Below, piece by piece: positions 1-5,549 of a stretch of 9,033 nt of DNA; within the stretch, counting starts at the first letter, position 1, and each line of letters opens with the position of its first letter. Source of the stretch: Planctomycetota bacterium (GTDB lineage Bacteria > Planctomycetota > Planctomycetia > Planctomycetales > Planctomycetaceae). The DNA lies in NCBI GenBank assembly GCA_029977045.1, contig JAPOLP010000176.1, positions 1 through 9,033 on the forward strand, in the 5' to 3' direction. Under the pieces are notes generated by a model, which saw only the letters and a list, made by a program, of their open reading frames with translations, was not told where the DNA came from and ran no database searches. The position numbers and the translations under genes were made by a program.

Positions 1-1576
1 CGGTGTAGCCGACACTGTCTGTGTCGACCACTGACGGCATCACTTCTTCCGCCGTGATGCCCAGCGTTTCGGCGAGCTGCATTGCGATGCCGGCTCGAGA
101 CCCGCCGATGTCCGTCGAGCCTTCGACGAGCGAGACTGTGCCGTCAGGATTGACGGTTGCCGAAGCTGCTGACTTCAAACCGCAGTTGAACCAGAAGCCG
201 CTGGCGATGCCGCGTCCCCGGTTCGGACCTTCCAGCTTCGACTGGTAGTGGTCGCTGTCCTTGAGTGCCTGGACGGTTTCGATCATGCCGACGCGGGCAA
301 AGACCGGGCCGTCGACTCGGCGAGTACCTTCCTTCGCGGCGTTCAGCAGTCGGAAGTCGGCGGGATCCATGCCGACTTCGCGAGCGATCTCGTCGACGAT
401 CGTTTCCGTCGCGAAGGCGACCTGCGTTGAACCGGGAGCGCGGTAAGCACTCGTCTTTGGGCGGTTGACGCAGACGTCGTAACCGTCGACTCGACCATTC
501 GGGATGTCGTACGGAGCGAACACGCACATGCAGCCGGGAGCGATCGGCGAACCGGGGAAACCGCCGGCTTCAAACGCGATCGAGGCCTGTCCGGCGACGA
601 GTTTGCCGTCCTTCGTGGCGCCCAGCTTGACCTTCATGTAGCTGCCCGGCGTCGGGCCGGTCGCTTCAAAGACGGCGGCCCGCTCCATGATCACCTTGAC
701 GGGGCGACCGGTCATCTTCGACAGGCCGGCGGCGACCGGGTGCAGGTAAACGGCGATCTTACCGCCGAAGCCGCCGCCGATTTCCATCGGGATGACTTTG
801 ACGTCGGAAACCGGGATGCGGTGCAGTTCGGCTGTCTGCTGGCGGACCGTGAAGATGCCCTGCGTGCTGGTCCAGACGGTCACCTTGCCGTCCGAGTTCC
901 ACTGAGCAGTCGCATTATGCGGCTCGATGTAGCCCTGATGGACCGTTGCCGTGTTGAACTCACGTTCGATGACGATGTCAGCGGACGCGAAGCCGGCCTT
1001 GATGTCGCCTTTCTCGAACACAAAGTGCTTGGCAATGTTCGTTGGTTGGTCGGAAGCGTCGTCCGCCGGGTGCGTGCCCAGCGACTCGGTGCGGACATCG
1101 TCGTGCAGGATCGGAGCGCCGGGCTCCATGGCCTTGCGGAGATCGACGACCGGCTGCAGTACCTCGTAGTCGACCTCGATCAGGCCGAGAGCTTCCTTCG
1201 CGATGTGAATCGAATCGGCGGCGACAGCGGCAACAGCATGGCCCTTGTACAGAGCCTTCTTACCGGCCAAAACGTTGTCCTTCAGGTGTCGCATGTTGAC
1301 GGCACCTTCGCCGAGCTGCACGATCCGGTCGCCCTGATCCGGCAGGTCGGCTCCGGTCATGACGGCTCGAACGCCCGGCAGTGCCAGGGCCTTCGACGTG
1401 TCGATGCCGCGGATGTTCGCGTGAGCGTGCGGGCTGCGGAGAATCGCCCCGTGCAGCATTCCGGTCAGGCGGACGTCCGCCCCGTATTTCGCTCGCCCCG
1501 TGACTTTATCGACGCCGTCGTGGCGGATTGGTCGCGTTCCAATGACCTTGTATTTCGACTTCTCAGCAGTCGCCAT
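1..1576 (-). CDS. Xanthine dehydrogenase-family molybdopterin-binding large subunit (partial, C-terminus beyond left edge)
   Basis: Molybdenum hydroxylase large subunit, which in this family holds the Mo-pterin cofactor and hydroxylates a heterocycle or aldehyde. The frame is open from an ATG at 1576 to the window edge and gives 525 residues beginning MATAEKSKYKVIGTRPIRHD. A GGAG ribosome-binding site at 1583-1586 sits 6 nt upstream. Residues about 15-130 match the a/b hammerhead domain (VTGRAKYGADV, LRSPHAHA, LPGVRAVMTG). The cofactor-binding part follows, with STQG around Q239 (the position of the conserved Mo-site Gln), GGGFGGK at 267-273 and AYRAPG at 377-382. The active loop lacks the AYRCSFR Cys of CO dehydrogenase, so it is not a true CoxL. 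Family members usually exceed 700 residues, so roughly 200 residues, including the catalytic Glu, lie outside. It is first in its transcription unit; FeS and FAD subunits are not visible. Family is secure; substrate is unknown. Confidence 0.93.
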   Translation of the reverse strand, partial: MATAEKSKYKVIGTRPIRHDGVDKVTGRAKYGADVRLTGMLHGAILRSPHAHANIRGIDTSKALALPGVRAVMTGADLPDQGDRIVQLGEGAVNMRHLKDNVLAGKKALYKGHAVAAVAADSIHIAKEALGLIEVDYEVLQPVVDLRKAMEPGAPILHDDVRTESLGTHPADDASDQPTNIAKHFVFEKGDIKAGFASADIVIEREFNTATVHQGYIEPHNATAQWNSDGKVTVWTSTQGIFTVRQQTAELHRIPVSDVKVIPMEIGGGFGGKIAVYLHPVAAGLSKMTGRPVKVIMERAAVFEATGPTPGSYMKVKLGATKDGKLVAGQASIAFEAGGFPGSPIAPGCMCVFAPYDIPNGRVDGYDVCVNRPKTSAYRAPGSTQVAFATETIVDEIAREVGMDPADFRLLNAAKEGTRRVDGPVFARVGMIETVQALKDSDHYQSKLEGPNRGRGIASGFWFNCGLKSAASATVNPDGTVSLVEGSTDIGGSRAGIAMQLAETLGITAEEVMPSVVDTDSVGYT

Positions 1577-1616
1577 GAGTGTCTCCAGAGTGGGCGGGGC
1601 CGAAGGGTTGAGATCA

Positions 1617-1630
1617 GACGCGGAAGCGTC
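1617..1630. repeat. Short perfect hairpin in the leader of the molybdenum hydroxylase gene
   Basis: GACGC (1617-1621) and GCGTC (1626-1630) are perfect inverted arms around a GGAA loop. If the candidate promoter at 1635-1662 is right, the hairpin would fall at or just before the start of the minus-strand transcript. Five base pairs can arise by chance in GC-rich DNA. It could be an operator half-site, an RNA hairpin, or nothing. Confidence 0.25.
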
Positions 1631-1634
1631 GGGG

Positions 1635-1662
1635 ATTTTAGTCCGGACCGCAACCGCGTCGA
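1635..1662 (-). promoter_or_regulatory. Possible sigma70-type promoter of the molybdenum hydroxylase gene
   Basis: Read on the minus strand, TCGACG (1657-1662, 4 of 6 matches to TTGACA) is followed after 16 nt by TAAAAT (1635-1640, 5 of 6 matches to TATAAT). Transcription would start near 1628, giving a leader of about 50 nt before the ATG at 1576. The position suits the gene, but the -35 box is weak and planctomycete promoters are poorly defined, so this is only a candidate. Confidence 0.3.
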
Positions 1663-1716
1663 GCATCGCAGCGTCTGGATACCTGGTCGCCACTTGACAG
1701 AGCTGCCCGCCTCCTC

Positions 1717-1742
1717 CGACTTTCCTTTCGTCCGGAAAGTCG
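1717..1742. repeat. Inverted repeat (9-bp arms, 8-nt loop) upstream of the SGNH-hydrolase operon
   Basis: CGACTTTCC (1717-1725) is perfectly inverted as GGAAAGTCG (1734-1742) around the 8-nt loop TTTCGTCC. It ends 42 nt before the ATG at 1785 and lies in the only intergenic space between the divergent transcription units. That position would suit a transcription-factor operator or a leader hairpin of the plus-strand operon. There is no T-run on either side, so it is not a canonical intrinsic terminator. The symmetry is directly visible; the regulatory role is inferred. Confidence 0.4.
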
Positions 1743-1784
1743 TGAAGCACTTCCCGTGAGAGAACAGAGAGCGGATCACTCTGT

Positions 1785-2642
1785 ATGAACACGCTGGTCA
1801 TCATCGGTGCGAGCAACGTCACGTTGAGCCTGCCCGTCATCTGGGCCGGGCTGGCGGGATCGGCGTCGCCTCGGCAGAGACTGCTCGTCGCCGCCGGCCA
1901 CGGTCGGTCGTTCGCGCTGCCGAATACCGTGATGGGCCGGATGCTCCCGAGCATTCTGGAGTGCGGACTCTGGGATGCGCTGGCGGAAATTTCGTCGGAC
2001 GAGGTAGCGGACCGGCGCAAGCCGTCCGGCCTTGGTCGCTTAAACGGCGACGGGCCGGACGGCTTGCGCCGTTCCGCTACTTTGTCGACATCCTTCGATT
2101 GCCAGCAGCCTCAAGCACTGATCACCGACGTTGGCAACGACATTCTGTACGGAGCCTCGGTCGAGCAGATCGCTGACTGGGTGCGCGAGTGCGTCGCGCG
2201 GCTGCAGAGCCTCGGCGTTCAGACGCGACTGACGCACCTGCCGCTCCATTCACTGCGGTCGCTATCGCGGCGGCGGTTTCTGTTCTTCCGGAAGCTGCTG
2301 TTTCCGTCGTCGACGCTGAGTTACGAGGACGCGATGTCGGCGGCAGCGGAACTCGACGCGGCGCTTGTCGAGCTGTCGGACGCGTCCGGCCTCGAACGTA
2401 CGGAACCGCAACGGCACTGGTACGGGCTCGACCCGATTCACATTCGCCGTCGTGCCCGGCCCGAAGCCTGGCAGCAGTTTCTCGCTCCGCTGATCGAAGG
2501 ATTCGATCCGAGGCATCCCGGACCGCTCGTCCAACAGCGAATCTGGACGCGGAAGGCGGCGTTTCGGTGGCGCGGCGGACGCGAGTTCGTTACACCTCAG
2601 CCCTGCCTGACCGCAGGCTCCACTGAACTCTGGCTGTTTTGA
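1785..2642 (+). CDS. SGNH/GDSL-like hydrolase with an in-frame palindromic insertion
   Basis: Probable SGNH-fold hydrolase (esterase, lipase or acylhydrolase type) of 285 residues; substrate unknown. The superfamily blocks appear in order. Block I is GASN with the presumed nucleophile Ser10. Block II is probably the Gly-rich AAGHGRSF (36-43). Block III is DVGND (115-119) with the oxyanion Asn118. Block V is DPIH (216-219), giving the Asp/His pair. No signal peptide or membrane segment is seen, so it is probably cytoplasmic. The start is the ATG at 1785; only a weak purine-rich stretch (1766-1775) precedes it. Residues 74-98, arginine/glycine-rich and without recognisable similarity to the fold, are encoded by the inverted repeat at 2004-2080 and lie between the end of block II and block III. 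The stop is 7 nt before the next gene, so the two are probably co-transcribed and perhaps translationally coupled. The insertion may impair activity. Confidence 0.75.
   Translation: MNTLVIIGASNVTLSLPVIWAGLAGSASPRQRLLVAAGHGRSFALPNTVMGRMLPSILECGLWDALAEISSDEVADRRKPSGLGRLNGDGPDGLRRSATLSTSFDCQQPQALITDVGNDILYGASVEQIADWVRECVARLQSLGVQTRLTHLPLHSLRSLSRRRFLFFRKLLFPSSTLSYEDAMSAAAELDAALVELSDASGLERTEPQRHWYGLDPIHIRRRARPEAWQQFLAPLIEGFDPRHPGPLVQQRIWTRKAAFRWRGGREFVTPQPCLTAGSTELWLF
2004..2080. repeat. REP-like head-to-head palindromic pair inside the SGNH hydrolase gene
   Basis: Two 28-nt arms, 2004-2031 and 2053-2080, are inverted copies matching at 27 of 28 positions and separated by 21 nt. Each arm contains a near-copy of GGAACGGCGCAAGCCGTCC preceded by GTAGC; the left arm has a C where the others have A. 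The same unit occurs as a pair at 5478-5543. The arms can form one long stem, or each can fold separately as a hairpin with a GCAA loop. Both pairs carry CTTAA in the spacer (2039-2043 here). The element lies wholly within a coding frame and has no stop in that frame, so it encodes residues 74-98 of the host protein. No clear target-site duplication is visible. The arrangement resembles the BIME-type pairs of REP elements; assignment to a mobilising enzyme is inference. Confidence 0.85.
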
Positions 2643-2649
2643 GCACACC

Positions 2650-3723
2650 GTGACCGACGCTGCACAAGAACTGGATTCCCGCTCGTCTGCGGACTCACCA
2701 GAAGCCGTTTCCCCGCTGCACGTTGCCGTGATCGGCAGCGGACGCAGTTCGAGATTTTACTGGGAATGCCTGACGCTCGATTCGCGGTTTGAAGTGACGT
2801 CGCAGGTTGACGAACTGCCGCCGGACGCGGGCCTGAGGTCGCTCGCCGCAGTCTTTCTGTTCGATGAAACGGCGCCTCGACTTGCTTCGATTCAGCGATG
2901 CCTCGCGAATGGGTGCCGTGTCGTGACAGAGTCGCCAGTCGCGACCTCTGCCAGTGATGAGTCGGCCTCGCTGGGCAGCTCAGACAACGAATCATCGCCG
3001 GTCTTTATTCTGCGGCGCGGCTTCGAGAATCCCGATTTCCGCCGTGCCTGGGAGGTCGTCTCGGATGGTGAGGCTGGCGACGTACGGCATGTCGAGTTCA
3101 CTCTGCAGCAGACAGCGGCGTTCTTCCTGCCTGAAGACCCCGACGCTCCGGATCCCGCGAACTCATCTGCGCCAGCGGAACTGCAATCCGGAGTGCTCGC
3201 CGCGTTCGGCCCGGACCTGCTCGCTCAAACGCTGACTCTGATTCCTCAGCAAGTGGTGGGATTGTTTGCGACGCGGTCATTTCGGCGTCCGGAATTCGGA
3301 CCGGTCGAGAGCCTACCGGGGCTATCACGCCTTGCGGCACGGCTTGCGGATGTCGACTCGGGCTTCCGCGTCTGGCTGGAATTTGAGACCGGCGAGACGG
3401 CTCAACTGACAGTCGATCTCGCGTCACACGCTGACGTCGCGACCGGCTGGACGCTGCAGACCACTCGCGGCGGCTATCGCAACTCACGGAAGGTCCTCAC
3501 CGAGGCGGATGGCGAGATCTATGACGTTCCGGTCGGAGCAGGCGACTCAAGTCTGCTTGACGCAGTGGCGGCGTTTCTCGAATCAGGTGATTCTGGAGAC
3601 ACAGCGGCGAGTGACAATCTGCAGCGGCTGTTTTCGTTGCAGACAGAACTTCGAGTGCTGAAGCTGCTCGAAGCAATTCGTGAATCGGCTGCGAAGCGGC
3701 AATCTGTGGAGTGCCGAATCTGA
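2650..3723 (+). CDS. Gfo/Idh/MocA-like protein, apparently catalytically degenerate
   Basis: A 357-residue protein resembling NAD(P)-dependent Gfo/Idh/MocA oxidoreductases. After a polar 20-residue leader, LHVAVIGSGRSSRFYW (23-38) is the dinucleotide-binding strand and Gly-rich loop. VVTESPVA (91-98) occupies the place of the family's EKP motif, with Ser95 instead of the catalytic Lys. ILRRGFENPDF (120-130) and GEAGDVRHVEF (140-150) match the start of the C-terminal domain. GVLAAFGPDLLAQTL (181-195) corresponds to the usual GxHxxDQ-type motif, with Asp189 in place of the catalytic His. A Ser/Asp-rich stretch (99-117) replaces part of the fold. The start is GTG at 2650, 7 nt after the upstream stop; no clear ribosome-binding site is seen and the protein has no internal Met, so coupling is likely. 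Family similarity is recognised from motifs only. It may bind a nucleotide or a partner without turnover. Confidence 0.65.
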   Translation: MTDAAQELDSRSSADSPEAVSPLHVAVIGSGRSSRFYWECLTLDSRFEVTSQVDELPPDAGLRSLAAVFLFDETAPRLASIQRCLANGCRVVTESPVATSASDESASLGSSDNESSPVFILRRGFENPDFRRAWEVVSDGEAGDVRHVEFTLQQTAAFFLPEDPDAPDPANSSAPAELQSGVLAAFGPDLLAQTLTLIPQQVVGLFATRSFRRPEFGPVESLPGLSRLAARLADVDSGFRVWLEFETGETAQLTVDLASHADVATGWTLQTTRGGYRNSRKVLTEADGEIYDVPVGAGDSSLLDAVAAFLESGDSGDTAASDNLQRLFSLQTELRVLKLLEAIRESAAKRQSVECRI

Positions 3724-3758
3724 ACGCCGTTGCCTGCCGCTCCGGAGAAAGCTGCCAG

Positions 3759-3765
3759 AAAGGGA
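3759..3765 (+). promoter_or_regulatory. Ribosome-binding site that fixes the GGT-family start
   Basis: AAAGGGA lies 7 nt before the ATG at 3773. An earlier in-frame ATG at 3680 would add 31 residues, rich in Arg and Glu and without homology to the family, and would overlap the end of the preceding gene by 44 nt. The later start is therefore preferred. Confidence 0.6.
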
Positions 3766-3772
3766 TTCCGAG

Positions 3773-5467
3773 ATGCTCAACGCCCAGCAACCGTTTGCGT
3801 CTGATCTGCAGATTCCAGAAGCGACGTACGATCGTCCGAGCGGCCAGCGGGCACAGAGCCGTTCGGTGGTGCTCGCGTCGCATGGAATTGTCGCGACAAG
3901 TCACCCCCTCGCTGCCGAAGTCGGGCTCGACATACTGAAACGCGGCGGCAACGCGTTCGATGCAGCCATCGCGACAAATGCGATGCTCGGGCTGGTCGAA
4001 CCGATGAGCTGCGGGATCGGCGGCGATCTATTCGCGATCTGCTGGGACGCGAAGACTCGGAAGCTGTCGGGGCTCAATGCCAGTGGTCGGTCGCCGTTTT
4101 CGCTGTCGAGAAAAGTCTTCGCCGATCAGGGACTCGATCAGATCCCGACTTACGGTCCGCTGTCGTGGTCCGTTCCCGGCTGCGTCGACGGCTGGGCTCA
4201 GCTGAATTCGCGACTCGGATCGATGCCTCTGGCCAACCTGCTGGCTCCGTCAATCGAGTACGCCGAGGGCGGGTTCCCGGTCACAGAAGTCATCGCCGGC
4301 TACTGGTCGTCTGCCGAACCGCGTCTTGCCGAGTGGGAAGATTCGGCGATGACCTACCTGCCAAATGGCCGGGCTCTGCGGCAGGGCGAGATGTTCCGCA
4401 ATCCGCATCTGGCGGCGAGTTATCGCGAGATCGCCGAGCAGGGGCGCGACTCGTTTTACCGTGGCTCGATCGCCGACGAGATCGTCGCGTTCAGCCGACG
4501 AAACGGCGGCTATTTCTCGAAGCGGGATTTCGAGGAGCACTCGTCCGAGTGGCTTGATCCAGTCTCGACCGACTATCGCGGCCACACGGTCTGGGAGCTG
4601 CCGCCGAACGGGCAGGGCATCGCCGTTCTGCAGATGCTCAACATTCTGGAGCAGTTCGACGTCGCGGCGCTCGGACACAATTCCGCTGACCTGCTGCACC
4701 TGATTGTCGAGGCGAAAAAGCTGGCCTTCGCTGATCGCGCGACGTTTTACGCGGACCCGGCCTTTGGTGAGCTGCCGATCACAGAGCTGATCTCGAAGGA
4801 GTACGCCCAGCGGCAACGGAAACGAATCTCGTTCGACAGGGCAGCGACCGATGTTCCGCCCGGCGATCCGAAGCTCTCACGCGGTGACACCGTTTACCTG
4901 ACCGTCGTCGACAAAGACCGCAACTGCTGCTCGCTGATCCAGAGCATCTATTACGGATTTGGCTCGCAGGTCGTGCCGGGTAACACCGGCTTCGCGCTGC
5001 AGAATCGAGGCAACCTGTTCGCGCTCGACGACACGCACCTCAATCGCCTGGAGCCGCACAAGCGACCGTTCCACACGATTATCCCCGGCTTCGTCACACG
5101 CGACGATCTGCCGTACTTCTGCTTCGGCGTGATGGGCGGCGACATGCAGCCGCAAGGGCAGACGCAGGTGCTGCTCAACCTGATCGACTTCGGCATGAAC
5201 GTGCAGGCCGCCGGTGACGCTTCGCGCATCTGCCACTTCGGTTCGCAGACTCCGACCGGACTGCCGATGGCCGCTGGCGGCGGTTCAGTCGGGATCGAGT
5301 CCGGTATCTCCGCCGAGGCCGCTCAGGGACTCGTACAACGCGGCCATCAGCTCATCCATTCGCGAGGCTCATTCGGCGGCTACCAGGGCATCCTGATCGA
5401 CTGGGACAACGGCGTCCTGCACGGAGCCACCGAGCCACGCAAGGACGGCGCAGCTGTCGGATATTGA
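3773..5467 (+). CDS. Gamma-glutamyltransferase-family Ntn hydrolase
   Basis: A 564-residue self-processing Ntn hydrolase; relatives transfer or hydrolyse gamma-glutamyl groups or act as acylases. N-terminal markers are SHPLAAEVGLDILKRGGNAFD (about 43-63), EPMSCGIGGDLF (76-87) and NASGRSP (102-108), where Arg106 is placed like the substrate carboxylate-binding Arg of GGT. GDTVYLTVVD (371-380) carries the presumed nucleophile Thr373. Autocleavage before it would yield chains of about 372 and 192 residues. The small chain contains YYGFGSQVVPGNTGFALQNR and GVMGGDMQPQGQTQ, typical of the GGT-like/acylase branch rather than classical periplasmic GGT. No signal peptide or lipobox is seen, so it is probably cytoplasmic. 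It starts 49 nt after the Gfo/Idh-like gene and is probably the last gene of the operon. Family is secure; glutathione as substrate is not established. Confidence 0.92.
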   Translation: MLNAQQPFASDLQIPEATYDRPSGQRAQSRSVVLASHGIVATSHPLAAEVGLDILKRGGNAFDAAIATNAMLGLVEPMSCGIGGDLFAICWDAKTRKLSGLNASGRSPFSLSRKVFADQGLDQIPTYGPLSWSVPGCVDGWAQLNSRLGSMPLANLLAPSIEYAEGGFPVTEVIAGYWSSAEPRLAEWEDSAMTYLPNGRALRQGEMFRNPHLAASYREIAEQGRDSFYRGSIADEIVAFSRRNGGYFSKRDFEEHSSEWLDPVSTDYRGHTVWELPPNGQGIAVLQMLNILEQFDVAALGHNSADLLHLIVEAKKLAFADRATFYADPAFGELPITELISKEYAQRQRKRISFDRAATDVPPGDPKLSRGDTVYLTVVDKDRNCCSLIQSIYYGFGSQVVPGNTGFALQNRGNLFALDDTHLNRLEPHKRPFHTIIPGFVTRDDLPYFCFGVMGGDMQPQGQTQVLLNLIDFGMNVQAAGDASRICHFGSQTPTGLPMAAGGGSVGIESGISAEAAQGLVQRGHQLIHSRGSFGGYQGILIDWDNGVLHGATEPRKDGAAVGY

Positions 5468-5477
5468 GCCTGAAGTT

Positions 5478-5543
5478 AGCGGAAGGGCGCAAGCCCTCCG
5501 GCCCTTAACCTGTGTGACACCGGACGGCTTGCGCCGTTCCGCT
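5478..5543. repeat. REP-like head-to-head palindromic pair between convergent genes
   Basis: Arms 5478-5501 and 5520-5543 are inverted copies matching at 22 of 24 positions, separated by 18 nt that again include CTTAA (5504-5508). The right arm carries the consensus, seen on the minus strand as GGAACGGCGCAAGCCGTCC. The left arm reads GGAAGGGCGCAAGCCCTCC. Its two differences (5485 and 5496) pair with each other inside the unit's own hairpin, so the stem AGGGC-GCAA-GCCCT is kept. The pair begins 11 nt after the plus-strand stop and ends 6 nt before the minus-strand stop codon at 5550-5552, filling the 82-bp gap. It could end or stabilise transcripts from both sides, but no T-run follows it on either strand, so it is not a classical intrinsic terminator. 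Confidence 0.85.
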
Positions 5544-5549
5544 GCAAGA

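Noticed and set aside
1694..1699. A perfect TTGACA box upstream of the SGNH-hydrolase operon.
   Set aside because: No acceptable -10 hexamer occurs 16-18 nt downstream (the bases there read CGACTT or GACTTT), so I do not call it a promoter.
740..1759. A 339-residue plus-strand open frame.
   Set aside because: It lies antisense to the molybdenum hydroxylase gene, whose translation contains family motifs throughout (GGGFGGK, AYRAPG). The plus-strand product resembles no family and arises from GC-rich codon bias.
2004..2080. A complete insertion sequence or a CRISPR fragment.
   Set aside because: The element has no transposase frame and no clear target duplication, and its units are inverted rather than direct repeats with spacers.
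3680..3772. Longer start for the GGT-family gene.
   Set aside because: The extra 31 residues are unlike the family and overlap the previous gene, while the ATG at 3773 has a well-spaced ribosome-binding site.
5478..5543. Intrinsic bidirectional terminator.
   Set aside because: The stem is strong, but neither strand has a T-rich tract after it. Termination by another mechanism remains possible.
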